From assembly GCA_032207245.1 (NCBI GenBank), contig CM063509.1, forward strand, positions 105,191,521-105,255,520: 64,000 bases of DNA, in the 5' to 3' direction. The stretch's first letter is position 1. Each line of letters opens with the position of its first letter. This DNA is from Pardosa pseudoannulata (lineage: Eukaryota; Arthropoda; Arachnida; Araneae; Lycosidae). The position numbers were made by a program, and so were the translations under genes. Under the pieces are notes generated by a model. That model made no database searches, was not told where the DNA came from, and worked only from the letters and a program-made list of their open reading frames with translations. Below, in pieces: positions 43,301 through 51,450 of this stretch.

Positions 43301-44659
43301 TCAGGGATTTGTTTATATACTTTGTGATTCTGGAAAATACAAGGGTGCTTTATTAGAAATAAAAATTTTTAACATAAATATGTTAAATTATTTAAATATT
43401 TTATCATAATTTAAGAAAAATACTTCATCATTTTTGGATGTATCATTCATATATATGGCAATTTAAAGGATTTGAGTAAGAAATTATAACTGTAATATAC
43501 CCACTGCATATGGAAAAGAGATTCATCATCTTTGACTTATGAAATTTTGACTACTCTAACTGAAAGAGTAGTGAAATCATTAGGTTCTTCTAGATTATAC
43601 CTAAAATTATACTTTTTGCTTATATAAATGTTAAAAAAGACAAACCCCACCCTTACAGTGAGGCAACCTCCACTGGATCAAAATCTAACTCCTTTCAGTG
43701 AAAATGTTGTGCGACTATGATATATCAAGGAGTTTTGGAGAATTTTGAAAGAAACATTGAGGTACTTTTTCCTCAGTATTTAGTGCCCACCCTGCATTTT
43801 TTCCCCCTAGGTTAACAATAGTTTGTTCTTCATGCGACAGGTAGTAATAATAATCCTTTGTATTTCCTAGCAATTGGTAATTTTTGTGGCTGCAAATGGC
43901 ATTACTTTACTTTCTGCTTCCACAAGAATGTATAAATAGTTATTATTATTATCATTATTATCCAAATACCTAAAATTATTTTTGGATATACTTCAAATGT
44001 TTTCTCTAATATGTAATTATTATTTTAGAAAATTGATAATACACAAAAGTATGATTTTCTTTTTTCTCTCAAATAAATGTACAAATAAATTATGTTTCAA
44101 ATATTGGAAACATATCTCTTATTGTCATATTGTGTTTGAAGGTTTACAGTGGTTTTTTGGGATGAACTTAGAAATTGGAATATTTTTATATAAGAGCTAT
44201 TCAATAGATTAATCATTTGTGGTTATAAAAACTTAAGACAATGTTTAAAGATATACAAATATAGAAGGTATATAATATAAATAAATAAATAGTTGCATTT
44301 CTAATGTTCATAAAATAAGGGCTAAAATTAATAATAAAAAACAAAAAAAAAATAGTCATTTTTGACCATGAATATCTTAAAGTTTTGTTGCATTGTGAAA
44401 AGTTGTTTTTAATTAATATTTATTCCAACTGACTTTTCATATTTAATTTATTTAGCTATATGATTTAATATATTTGAAGTTTATCAGGATGTTGATGAGC
44501 ATATTTTTCTATTTTTAGTTTGTATTCCCCAGCCAAAAGCAAATAGCTCAAGTCTTTTTGCGAGAAGCTCGAGGTAACCTGACTCAGAGTAACAGTCCAG
44601 AAAGTTTGACTCCCCCAAGTGTAGCATATAATAATACCCTTCACAGAAGAAAACTCTGA
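14573..44659 (+). CDS. atl: Atlastin (ER-fusing dynamin-like GTPase), 14 coding exons
   Basis: Coding exons: 14573-14773, 16668-16802, 21152-21256, 23940-23990, 25187-25243, 28392-28484, 29057-29195, 33143-33270, 33368-33424, 33514-33585, 35423-35572, 39207-39421, 41785-41851, 44519-44659. They sum to 1611 nt (536 residues plus TGA) and every junction is GT-AG in phase. Atlastins tether and fuse ER tubules by GTP-driven dimerisation; the family is usually about 540-560 residues, so this copy is full length. Seen: P-loop GAFRKGKS (residues 47-54), switch 1 with RGGSERDTT (86-94), DTQG (119-122), the RD motif LVRDW (189-192 region), then the three-helix middle domain (about 300-400), two hydrophobic segments (about 421-437 and 444-463), an amphipathic helix (about 469-490) and a Ser/Pro-rich tail ending RRKL. 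The start ATG is the first in frame and gives a typical N-terminus. I see no frameshift or missing key residue, so the gene appears functional. It is probably a single-copy essential gene; no operon-like neighbours are visible. Confidence 0.96.
14774..16667 (+). other. atlastin intron 1
   Basis: 1.9 kb of AT-rich DNA with poly(A) runs near 15585 and 16181. No recognisable element. Confidence 0.85.
16668..16802 (+). CDS. atl: atlastin coding exon 2 (switch 1)
   Basis: Residues 68-112. Begins after ATTAG and ends GAAGAG before GTAAGA, phase 0. Carries [18 protein letters not shown], the strongly conserved atlastin switch 1 region with the Mg-binding Thr. Confidence 0.95.
16803..18022 (+). other. 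atlastin intron 2, proximal part
   Basis: AT-rich intron DNA with no recognised element before the solo LTR. Confidence 0.8.
18028..18660. mobile_element. Solo LTR of an LTR retrotransposon (intron 2)
   Basis: A 633-bp block, much richer in GC than its surroundings, begins TGTAACAACC and ends CCTTACA, so the ends are TG...CA with matching TGTAA / TTACA tips. It is flanked by a perfect 5-bp duplication AGTAC (18023-18027 and 18661-18665). 5-bp duplications and these ends are usual for gypsy-type elements. No internal gag-pol region is present, so this is a solo LTR left after recombination. The 139-codon ORF on the - strand (18279-18698) crosses its edge and is probably meaningless. Confidence 0.75.
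18666..19662. other. atlastin intron 2, between the LTR and the hAT element
   Basis: Mostly AT-rich. A segment at about 19430-19540 is less AT-rich and looks like an interspersed-repeat remnant that I cannot name. On the - strand, acceptor-like TTTTTTTAG and an open stretch at 18666-18738 resemble an exon, but the continuation lies in the LTR. Confidence 0.45.
19671..20390. mobile_element. Non-autonomous hAT element (intron 2)
   Basis: A 720-bp element bounded by TAGGGTTGG and CCAACCCAC, imperfect inverted repeats that continue as TTTTGCC / GGCAAAA blocks. It is flanked by a perfect 8-bp duplication CTGACAAG (19663-19670 and 20391-20398), the hAT signature. No transposase coding; AT-rich interior. 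Confidence 0.85.
20391..21151 (+). other. atlastin intron 2, distal part
   Basis: AT-rich, with a T run at 20649-20669. No element recognised. Confidence 0.8.
21152..21256 (+). CDS. atl: atlastin coding exon 3 (switch 2)
   Basis: Residues 113-147. Carries [14 protein letters not shown], the G3 motif DTQG, and ends ISSIQ before GTTAGT, phase 0. Confidence 0.95.
21710..21751. repeat. 15-bp perfect inverted repeat (intron 3)
   Basis: AAAGAAATGTGTATA at 21710-21724 is exactly complementary to 21737-21751, with a 12-base loop. It could fold in the pre-mRNA. Function unknown. Confidence 0.7.
21908..22127. mobile_element. Small piggyBac-like MITE (intron 3)
   Basis: TTAA (21904-21907) is followed by CCCTTTCGTGGG; the other end reads CCCACAAAAGGGG followed by GTAA, a one-base-decayed TTAA. 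The ends are inverted repeats. 220 bp with no coding. Confidence 0.55.
22208..22236. repeat. (TA)n microsatellite
   Basis: About 14 TA units in intron 3. Confidence 0.9.
22432..23575 (-). mobile_element. Internally deleted piggyBac element (intron 3)
   Basis: TTAA at both ends (22428-22431 and 23576-23579). The inverted termini are CCATTTCGCTGCGTAT and, from the other end, CCCTCTTGCTGCGCAT. This is the piggyBac target and end type. 1144 bp, against 2-3 kb for intact copies. The coding remnants lie on the - strand. Confidence 0.88.
22720..23326 (-). pseudogene. piggyBac transposase remnant, core deleted
   Basis: Reading the - strand from 23326: [17 protein letters not shown] opens an acidic N-terminus with one stop, then [19 protein letters not shown] and [11 protein letters not shown] lead to VKETNSYM, the start of the DDE domain. 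The sequence then jumps to CGVCC and, in another frame, [15 protein letters not shown] and FEIYH, the C-terminal Cys-rich zinc finger. The catalytic middle is missing and the C-terminus is frameshifted. Confidence 0.85.
23940..23990 (+). CDS. atl: atlastin coding exon 4 (51-nt micro-exon)
   Basis: Residues 148-164, [17 protein letters not shown], matching the conserved atlastin block that follows switch 2. Acceptor TTATAAAG, donor GTAATT, phase 0. Too short to be found as an ORF. Confidence 0.94.
23991..25186 (+). other. atlastin intron 4
   Basis: 1.2 kb of AT-rich DNA. No element recognised. Confidence 0.85.
25187..25243 (+). CDS. atl: atlastin coding exon 5 (57 nt)
   Basis: Residues 165-183, [19 protein letters not shown], the conserved LFTEYGR block. 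Acceptor TGTTACAG, donor GTAAAT, phase 0. Confidence 0.94.
25520..25930 (+). pseudogene. Possible piggyBac transposase C-terminal remnant
   Basis: + strand frames show [20 protein letters not shown] then [16 protein letters not shown], similar to the basic SRKRxGRP stretch before the piggyBac zinc finger, then KKFSVPGD, and in another frame [12 protein letters not shown]...NLGYC with paired cysteines. It is frameshifted, and no ends or TTAA are visible. The resemblance is by eye only. Confidence 0.4.
26005..28196 (-). mobile_element. 5'-truncated LINE with RNase H domain (intron 5)
   Basis: About 2.2 kb antisense to atlastin. The 3' end has a poly(A) tail (T run to 26016 on the + strand). 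It is flanked by an 11-bp duplication CTTTAAATTTT (25994-26004 and 28197-28207), as expected from target-primed reverse transcription, though the repeat is AT-rich. It contains reverse transcriptase and RNase H remnants in the order RT, RNase H, zinc knuckle. RNase H after the RT is typical of I/R1-like LINEs. Confidence 0.85.
26066..28128 (-). pseudogene. LINE reverse transcriptase / RNase H pseudogene
   Basis: In - strand order: RT with [16 protein letters not shown] (near 28050), a stop at about 27797, then [10 protein letters not shown] (near 27775) and the catalytic LFADDLVLW (near 27680). A frameshifted thumb region follows, then RNase H with [10 protein letters not shown] (near 26815) and YKAEVTTV (near 26700), and a C-terminal block [19 protein letters not shown] with CPLC...H...C (26066-26320). 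Several frame breaks make it inactive. The same C-terminal block occurs at 52821 on the other strand. Confidence 0.85.
28392..28484 (+). CDS. atl: atlastin coding exon 6 (RD motif)
   Basis: Residues 184-214. Carries [14 protein letters not shown]; Arg-Asp is the atlastin/GBP version of the G4 guanine-recognition motif. Acceptor TTTCATAG, donor GTATGT, phase 0. Confidence 0.95.
28485..29056 (+). other. atlastin intron 6
   Basis: 572 bp, AT-rich, nothing recognised. Confidence 0.85.
29057..29195 (+). CDS. atl: atlastin coding exon 7 (end of G domain)
   Basis: Residues 215-260 plus one base. Carries CFLLPHPGL and SPNFDGRL, conserved at the end of the atlastin G domain. Acceptor CTTAAAG, donor GTGAAT, leaves phase 1. 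Confidence 0.95.
29301..29365 (+). repeat. tRNA-like SINE head fragment (intron 7)
   Basis: GATGGCCTTGTGGTTAATGTG resembles an A box, and CAGGTTCAAGCC a B box, spaced as in tRNA-derived SINEs. Only the head is present; an older repeat follows. Confidence 0.45.
29414..32327. mobile_element. Tigger/pogo-like element nested in repeat R1 (intron 7)
   Basis: The left end CTGTAGAACCTCGATTATC follows TA (29412-29413). The right end, read on the complement, is CAACAGAACTTTGATTACC, followed by TA (32328-32329). TA targets and CAGTAGAACCTCGATTATCC-type ends are characteristic of Tigger/pogo. 2.9 kb with no intact transposase. It contains a long AT minisatellite. Confidence 0.75.
31267..31424. repeat. 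Compound AT minisatellite
   Basis: TA tracts alternate with a repeated block holding TTAATATATTAATATATAT and TTTAATGTTAATATAT (two copies, about 31290 and 31370). Able to form cruciforms and prone to slippage. Confidence 0.85.
33143..33270 (+). CDS. atl: atlastin coding exon 8 (middle domain start)
   Basis: Residues 261-303. The first two bases complete an Ala codon split across intron 7. It encodes the linker and first helices of the middle domain, including [18 protein letters not shown]. Donor GTAAGA. Confidence 0.95.
33368..33424 (+). CDS. atl: atlastin coding exon 9 (57 nt)
   Basis: Residues 304-322, [19 protein letters not shown], matching the conserved GEELP-PKSML block. The preceding intron is only 97 nt. 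Confidence 0.94.
33514..33585 (+). CDS. atl: atlastin coding exon 10 (72 nt)
   Basis: Residues 323-346, beginning [12 protein letters not shown], one of the best-conserved atlastin blocks. Acceptor TGCTCTAG, donor GTACAT. The preceding intron is only 89 nt. Confidence 0.95.
33586..35422 (+). other. atlastin intron 10
   Basis: 1.8 kb AT-rich, with C and T runs near 34650-34680. No element recognised. Confidence 0.85.
35423..35572 (+). CDS. atl: atlastin coding exon 11 (helical bundle)
   Basis: Residues 347-396. Begins ICGGDRPYV, as in other atlastins, and contains KKMGSEEF. Acceptor AATCTGTAG, donor GTATGT, phase 0. Confidence 0.95.
36080..36215 (+). repeat. tRNA-derived SINE, family S1 (intron 11)
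   Basis: A worn head with TTCAAATCCTCCAGTGCTAGCA followed by TGGATGTTCATAG. The block around CTAGCATGGATGTT is shared with copies at 7285 (- strand) and 60351. Confidence 0.55.
37317..37367. repeat. (TA)n microsatellite
   Basis: About 25 TA units in intron 11. Confidence 0.9.
37610..38486. mobile_element. hAT-like element with an inserted repeat (intron 11)
   Basis: Starts CAGGGTTCCCAC, then GTCATGAAAAGTCATTGAAA. Ends with the inverse: GTCATTGAAAAGTG ... GTGGGAACCATG. These end blocks are typical of one widespread hAT type. No 8-bp duplication is recognisable. A second repeat (R2) sits inside at about 37755-38075, making it longer. Confidence 0.65.
37755..38075 (+). repeat. Interspersed repeat R2, copy 1
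   Basis: About 300 bp matching 63188-63455 along its length: GTAGCCTCCACACTATGGCC, TTGTTCAC-ACTTCCTAATGG, GGGTTGCATCCACA, TTTGATCT-TGGAGAAAAACC, and GATAAGCCATAC are shared. Roughly 75-80 percent alike by eye. Confidence 0.8.
38495..38720 (-). pseudogene. Tigger/pogo transposase N-terminal fragment (Brinker-type HTH)
   Basis: On the - strand: [16 protein letters not shown], then [19 protein letters not shown], then [20 protein letters not shown]. This fits the Brinker/CENP-B-like DNA-binding domain at the N-terminus of Tigger-type transposases (pattern FKL.V...AE..GN..A...F.V.EK.VR.WRKQK..L). The usual W of RRWRKQK is lost here. No catalytic domain follows, so it is only a fragment. It lies between the hAT element and exon 12. 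Confidence 0.65.
39139..39176. repeat. (TG)n(TA)n microsatellite beside exon 12
   Basis: Mixed TG and TA repeats ending about 30 bases before the exon 12 acceptor. Length variation might affect splicing. Confidence 0.8.
39207..39421 (+). CDS. atl: atlastin coding exon 12 (both membrane segments)
   Basis: Residues 397-467 plus two bases. EIDEMYSSF and [10 protein letters not shown] precede two closely spaced hydrophobic stretches, which fits the atlastin intramembrane hairpin. Ends after TGCAG at donor GTAATG, leaving AG of a split codon. Confidence 0.95.
39668..39804 (+). other. Possible alternative terminal exon of atlastin
   Basis: In intron 12, a strong acceptor (pyrimidine tract ending TTTTTTACAG at 39667) would splice to exon 12 in frame and stop after [11 protein letters not shown] weaker AG at 39700-39701 would give a 34-residue tail with [15 protein letters not shown], stopping at 39804. 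Either would replace the amphipathic helix and tail. No nearby AATAAA is visible. It may be chance. Confidence 0.25.
39893..41226. repeat. Possible old DNA transposon in intron 12
   Basis: The left end GATAGCCACAGACC with TCAGGGATTTT resembles the R1 start. The right end TTTTTTGTAGCCAACC could be its inverse. The inside shows no coding. Weak. Confidence 0.3.
41231..41276. repeat. Perfect 20-bp hairpin (intron 12)
   Basis: ATTGCAAGTAATTTTAATAA (41231-41250) is exactly complementary to 41257-41276, with a 6-base loop CGTTCA. TAACGTTCATT recurs just downstream. It may be a fold-back end of an old element. Too short for a standard pre-miRNA. Confidence 0.85.
41785..41851 (+). CDS. atl: atlastin coding exon 13 (amphipathic helix)
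   Basis: Residues 468-490. G completes an Arg codon, then [20 protein letters not shown], which aligns with the vertebrate YSGEY-type cytosolic helix that destabilises bilayers. Acceptor GGTTGCAG, donor GTAAGT. Confidence 0.92.
42290..42760 (+). repeat. Interspersed repeat R3, copy 1 (intron 13)
   Basis: Matches 59440-60150: TTTATAATTTTAT followed by GGATC-ACATTTTA, then ATCCTATAAT-TTTAAAATGA, then GTTCATAA-TT and ATATACATT-GGTA style blocks in the same order. A decayed family copy; no coding. Confidence 0.6.
43280..43898. repeat. Old DNA repeat R1, copy B (intron 13)
   Basis: Begins TATGGCTGCACATCAGGG and ends TTTTTGTGGCTGC. The internal blocks match the right-hand part of copy A (32330-33031). 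An uninterrupted but decayed copy. Confidence 0.6.
44519..44659 (+). CDS. atl: atlastin coding exon 14 (C-terminal tail and stop)
   Basis: Residues 491-536 and TGA. A hydrophilic tail with SPESLTPPS, a possible proline-directed phosphorylation cluster, ending HRRKL. Joins in phase 0 from exon 13 after acceptor ATTTTTAG. The tail is poorly conserved in the family, so this exon is slightly less certain. Confidence 0.88.
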   Translation, partial: FVFPSQKQIAQVFLREARGNLTQSNSPESLTPPSVAYNNTLHRRKL

Positions 44660-47600
44660 TTTTGTATGATTGAAATGCAGACATCTGTTGTTGTTATGAA
44701 ACTTGTTACATTTGAAGATACCAATATTCTTTGTACCTGCATTAAAATATAACATTTTTATGGATTGTTATGTAATTACCATTTACAGAATTATTCTGTT
44801 TATATTTAATGACTTTTTATGTGTGTGTACTCAAGAACTTTAATTACAATTTTTTTAAAAGTGAATTAATGCTTTTTGTGTCTGTTTTCCTGTAAATTTG
44901 CTGTAATTTTTTTTTTTTTTTAAACTTTTGGAAATTGGTTAAAGATTTTCTCCATACATAAAAGGCAGCTAGCTGTGCGAGATCAAAATAGAGTTTTTAT
45001 TAAAAATTAAGATTTTCTTAGTTTCAAATTTTTCTTTGTAAGTGAAACTAAATTTTAAATACAATCTTTTTCTCTCTGTATTCATAAATTGTAAATATTA
45101 ATGAATGTGCTTATTAACATTGTATTTACAATAATTTATTTATACTAATATTTTACGTATTTTTATATATTTGTGAATTTCATACCTAAAATTCCTTTTT
45201 ATATGCTGTTAGGTTGTGAATAATCAGTGCAGATTTATATATTCTAATACTTTTTTGAAATTTACAAAGCACACTTGAATATAACCATTCCCCATAATAA
45301 ATACATCTTTTACCTATAAATATTTATCTTCATTTACTATGTGTTTAAGTAATGTTTTGATCTTATCTTTAGTAACTAGTATTGTAATCACTGTAAGGTG
45401 ATAAGTATTATTCTTGTGATTAAATTTATTGTGAATGTTTTCCATGTTGAATTTATTCCTTCAAATTATGAGTTATAAATGGTGAAACTTTCTTTTTTAA
45501 TAGTCAATTAGAATACAGCTGATCTTATTTTTAGTGTAACAGGTAATACTGCAAAAGATTTTTCCATGCTTATAGTTCTTATATAGTATAAATTATATTA
45601 ATTTTTAAAGTTACTAACATTATACTGTATTTTGTTTGTAGAATTTTTATAAGTATTTAAATGTATTAATTTAAACTGCTGTAAGTATTAATATGATACT
45701 ATTTGTAATTATTTTTATGTTGGATACACCATTGATTTGATGTGCTACATATAATTAAAATGAAAGAGCTAAGTTAGTGCATTATGATATAACATTCTAT
45801 TATGCTTCTATCCCACTTAGTAATTTTTTTTTAAGCAATAAACTATTGAGCCAATTTTTATTCAAATTCTTTAACGAAATACCAGCATAAGGGTTTGCTT
45901 AAAAGCTAGTAACTACTAGTTGTTTATTGCTTTTTTCACTACTGTTAGCATGTGTAATATCTCCACAAGCAACCCTCTTTAATGTCCTATTTAGAAGGAA
46001 TTTATGTTTTAATAGCCCATAAATGTCTTTATTGCTTCACTAAATTTATCATTAAATTCTCTTGATTGTGATTCCAATTTACCATATTATTGGTTTTTGA
46101 AGCTGACTTTCATCATCTGATTAGTAATAAAGGAAAGGAAATTGTCTCTGCAAGATAATTTTTTATTAGCACTTGGAATAAAGTGGATTGTTAATTATCT
46201 CTCACACTACCTGTTGGTGCAATTTCTCCCAGAAAATTGTTGAAAATCAAAGTTGGCTCAAAAATTGGTTGTAAAATTGCTGTGTGGAATAGCAGCATTA
46301 ATTATATGTAAGATTTTGTTTTTAGTTTCCATGTGAAGAATTAATTACATTTATTTTCATCCAGATTACATCAAAATAAGAACTAAACTCAATTGTCTTG
46401 TGTGTTTAATTTTTTTTCCTGCAGTACTACATATATTAACAAATACATTAGTGTGTGTATTCACACATAATATTACATTTGTGCATAGAGAGTGCAGCTT
46501 CAAACTTGAGGATTTAGGTGAGGGTTAGCAGAAAAAACAGTTTTGTATGAAAAAATTATGCATTTTTTTAACAGGTATGGGAATTATCTTAATTATTTCT
46601 AATTTTGTTTGATAAGTAAAATTTCTATTGACGATAAACCAACGGTATGAAATTTATTTGAAATTCAAACAAATGCTCTCTCTTTTTTTAAAAATATACC
46701 TAGATGAAATTATTAATTCATGCTATAAACTTTAACCTTAAACTAGAATTAAATAAAATTTTGGGAATATCTATAGTCTTAATCATTGAAGTTTTGTTGA
46801 CTTAAAAAGACTAATTTGTTTGCTCGAGAAATGTCTTAAAATGAAATCAGTTGAAACTCTAAGCTTGTGTTTATAGAAAAGACAAGCTTCTATCAGCTTT
46901 TTTTGTTAAATAGAAAGGTGTTCTATTTAACAAAGCCTAAACTGTGTTTAACATTAATACTTTTCATTAATGCTGATATTTTAGTGTTTTAGTATTTTTT
47001 TTTTTTCAAATAGAAATTTAATAAAATTTGTTGAATCTAACTTGTAACTATAGTGTAATGCTTTTGTAGAAATATTTCAACACTGGCAAGTTATTTTTAT
47101 TGAAACAATTTGATATATTAATATATTCATTTTCTTTAGGTGTAGATATATTTTTTAACAGCTCAAATTACGTTAAAAGTTAGGTCTGCAGTGTACTTAT
47201 CTCATGTGATATTTGACTCATGTTGATGTTTTGTATTTAGCGTTGTTAGAAATTCCAAACAACTATTTGGATTATGGATCTCATTGCCAAAGGCCTCTTA
47301 GAATAGAGATGTTATGATAATGTATGGAATATTAGCTTTGAATGATCTAATATTTAGGAGCTTTTTAATTTAATGGATAATTTACTGTGTTTGATGTATC
47401 ACGCAAATATTAACTTTTTCTTTTAATCTCTAGTATTTATTTTATCTTCCTGAATGGAAGTGTAGGAAGTTAATCTATGCCTTATTTTTTAGAGATGTGT
47501 ATAAAAGCAAGATGCATCAACTGTCTTAACTATGCCTAAGTGTTTACTCTCTTCTGTTTAGAGAAATAGTTGTAATTTATTCATTGTGAATCAAAAATTC

Positions 47601-50600
47601 ACATTGGTAGTACATAATGCCATTTACTCATTTATTGCTATTTACTTACAATGAAAAGAATGAACATTAAACATGCAATTTTCCAGATGCCAAATTGAAA
47701 AGAATTTTTCAATACATGGGAAAAGTAATTTCTTATTAAAAAGTAAGATTCTTTTTTTTTGTTGAAATAATTTTTTAGAGTAAACAACTAAAACTTATGC
47801 TGAAATTTCAGTTTTGTTGGAGTTGTAATGGGAGTAGATTATTGAATGATTACACACTTTTAAACATTTTTTTAAAAATCATTTGTAATACATATTTGTA
47901 CTCAAATCAGGTTAATTTTTGTACAACTGTATAAACTCATTTTTTTTTTTCATTTTTGTACAGTTATCATTTAAATTGTGTGTTTGGGACCAGACAAGTG
48001 TTTCAGTAATATATTTTCTTTAAATTTCAGTGCAGTGGGTTCCAACAAACTTTTTTTTTTAAATGTATTAAATTAGCCATCTTGTATTATGTAAATAATA
48101 GAATTGCTGTTAAAATTGCATGGAAAGAATAGATGTGAGCTTTTTCTTCTTTAGTTATTTGAAAGTTATGCTATATGTTATGAAATTTAAATAACTATTC
48201 ATGTACATTACAAGGTCTTTATGTGTTGAGGTGTTGGTAAACAAATTACCGAAAATATCAATTTACCATATCAACAATATAAATTTTTTGTGCTATTATT
48301 TTTAAACTATAACCTTAAAATATTTTGGTTACATTTTAAAATTTATTTTGTGCTTATTAATCTTATTTTTTACTCTACTCTTTTTTTTTCTCATTATATA
48401 GTAATTTCAAGTTGGATAATGCTGGCATTTAATTTGTGTTATTTTATTTTGTTTGTCAGTATGATTTAAAGCATTATGGTTTAAAATGATTTTTTAATTT
48501 GTATATTAATATTGTATGTGACTGTATACAAGCATCAGTATGTTGCCTTATGGAGTGCATTTTTATAAAATGCAGCCATGCACTGCCAGTGTTTCATAAA
48601 TGTGCATTAGCTTGAATTTTTATACATGAGAGATAGTACCTACAAAAGAAACTGTATGTGTTTAAATGTTGTGCAATATTATAATTTTTTTCTCAAAAAG
48701 TAAACTTTAGAATATATATCTTCTAACAGTTTTGTAGAATGTAGTAGATTTACTGAGTGCCATACTTTTATTGAGTGAAATTGATCCTTACGTTGTTCTC
48801 TTTATTCTTTAAGTTCTTATTAACAATATTAGTCTGTCTATTAAATGTGGTAATTGAAATTGTGTTTGTACTTCTGCAACTCTTTCAGGACTTACTGTGA
48901 GCAATTTTAGTATCCAAAAAAGCTTTTTTTCCTTTTAAATTATATTGGTAAAGCTTTGATAACATTTGCTTGCTTTATACATTTTAATTTATCTCTAAAT
49001 GCCCATTGGTGTCGTTTTGACTTCAAGGTATGTATATTGTTTTGTAAAATCTGGATTTGTATTTACATATATAATATATATATCATGCATCTCTATATGC
49101 AAAAATTTAACAAAAATGTATTTTATGTATTAACAAAAATAGAACTTAATACATAGTAAATAAATAAAAAAAATGATGAAATAGAAGGAAAATGAGATAT
49201 ATTGTTATATCTATATTCATGAATAGATGTGTGTATATATTTATATATAAGTATGTGTATTATATATGTATCATTTGGCATATTTGGTAGTAACAAAGTC
49301 CCAGGTATTTTAGTTTTAAGGGGTTTCACTTATTTTGAACTCGGGATTTAAGAACAACTTTCAATAGTTTTTGACCTATTGTTTCTCATAAAATATGTAT
49401 TCAGCATGTATGAATTTCTCAACTTCACAAAATTGTAATTTAATACATAGTAAATAAATATAAAATTGATGAAATAGAAGGAATATTAGGTATATTGGTT
49501 GAAAGTTAAAATTTTTAATAGGATTAGTGGGCAAGATAGCTTGTTTATTTTAAACAGTAAATGCAAAATATCACTTGCAATATTTTATGAAATATCAGTA
49601 CCATCTTAAACCTAAAATATATTAATTTTAATAGGCCTTTTATATTTTCTAATGTATAAATATTTTATGACTAATTGTCGAGTTATAAGTGATTGAGAAA
49701 AAATAAAAGTTTTTTTGGTAGTCAGATGTTTAAATTTAAGTCAGTCAAAAGCTTTTGAATGATATTGCTGACTGATAAAATTTCATTATTGTATGCTAGG
49801 ATAAAATTTTTTTTATAAAAACTTTAAATTTTGTTTCTTGTCTGTTTCTTTTACATCATATCATTATTTACCTATAACTTGTTAAGCAATAGAAATTTTT
49901 TCTCAAAAGTTTTTATATTGTACAGAAAAAATTAAGCATTAATACATATATTTTTTGAAAAATCAATAATTTAAAGGTAATGAAGCCCCTTAAATGAAAA
50001 TTGTCTTTATACTATCACATGCAGTTATTTTCTATGTAAGTACAGTTCTGAAACATAAGATGTGCCATCTTTATTTTGTAGAATATTATATAAACCATAT
50101 TTTTTTATGCTAATGCTTGATAATTTAATGCTGCAGCTCATTGTAAAATTTTCTTCTTGATTAATTATAAAATTTATTGGATTTACACTCAATTTTTTTA
50201 TTTAAAAATATTCCAAAAATATTTGGATAAATCATAATTTTTTTTTTTATATTCTTCACAAAGATGGTTTAAATTAAATAAGTAATATTTAGTAAATAAT
50301 GCACAGATTCTCAATTTTAAGTCCCATTAATTTGTTTTATTGCATGTGGGAGATAAAAGTGGGTATTGATTTAAATGCATGATTGATTAATAATTTGATT
50401 GCAGCAAATTTGTACTTCCATATTTGCAATAAATTAAGTTTCATAAGAATAAATACCATGAAGAAATTTTTAGGACAAATTGGAGTTTAAATAGTATAAA
50501 ATATAGAACATACTGCTTAGGCTTAAAATAATGTATGTATTCAGTGACACCAAAATTATTTTATAATGGTTTAAATATATACACACATCATTGCTTGAAT

Positions 50601-51450
50601 TTAAAGCTATGTGAACAATATATTACTTTAAAAAAATATTAATTTTCACTTAGTCTATATTTTTCAGTATTTCTTAATTTAAAAAACAAACCTTTTATAA
50701 CACTGCTTATTATAGTAATATTAATAAAGAACTGTACATTTAATTGTTCATTTTTATTTTAAAATTAAAAAATTTCAGAATTTCTAATAGAATGCACAAA
50801 TGAGTATTGGTTAAATTTTTGTCATTTCCCCTTTTTCATTTCCATGTCCTGAAAGAGTTTGTTATTCTTTATATGAATGAACTTAGTTGTGTGTTGAATC
50901 TTAAGAGAATTTAGTTAGGGTCTCAGTTAATTTGTGAAAAGCAATATGATTGTAGGAAACAGTAAGTGTCTGTAAAGTTTTCTTAGAATGGTGTGTTACT
51001 CTATTTACTTGTGCGTGATTGTCTATTATGTTATAATATTTTAATATATGGTGTATTAATTTGTGTATATACTTGCAAGACCATCTTAAAGTGCCATCTC
51101 AGTTAGGATTTAATCCACTTCAGCGGATAACTTGGTATTAATTTCTATGTGTATGTACATTACTTCTCCCGCAAAAAAATACAGATGCTGTTACTGTCTG
51201 CCAAAGCAATGGTTATCTTGTAAAATAATGAAACTATGAAGTCTGATATTGATCTTGATGTTGCACTGCTATTCAAATGTACAAATTCCTAAATATTGAC
51301 TTACAATGGGGAATCTCAAGTAATGTATATTAATGCACATTTGTGCAGTTATTTTCATACCTATGTGTAATGTTGAATTACAGGTTAATGAGTATTTTTA
51401 ATGATGACACTAATTTGGAATAAATGCATTTTAAATATGAGTGGTTGTTG
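44660..51450 (+). other. Probable long 3' UTR / downstream AT-rich tract
   Basis: Nearly 7 kb after the stop with no ORF of note and no transposon I can recognise. Candidate poly(A) signals AATAAA lie at 45296-45301, 45837-45842 and, much later, 51419-51424. Pumilio-like TGTAAATA sites occur (for example near 45090 and 48088). The lack of repeats, unlike the introns and flank, is consistent with a long 3' UTR, but where the transcript ends is unknown. Confidence 0.4.
46861..46934. repeat. Two adjacent hairpins in the putative 3' UTR
   Basis: AAGCTTGT / ACAAGCTT (46861-46889) is followed by TTTGTTAAATAGAA (46902-46915), exactly complementary to 46921-46934 with a 5-base loop. Possible RNA structure if this region is transcribed. 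Confidence 0.7.

Noticed and set aside
43056..43409. 117-codon ORF in intron 13
   Set aside because: It overlaps the start of repeat R1 copy B and has no recognisable domain.
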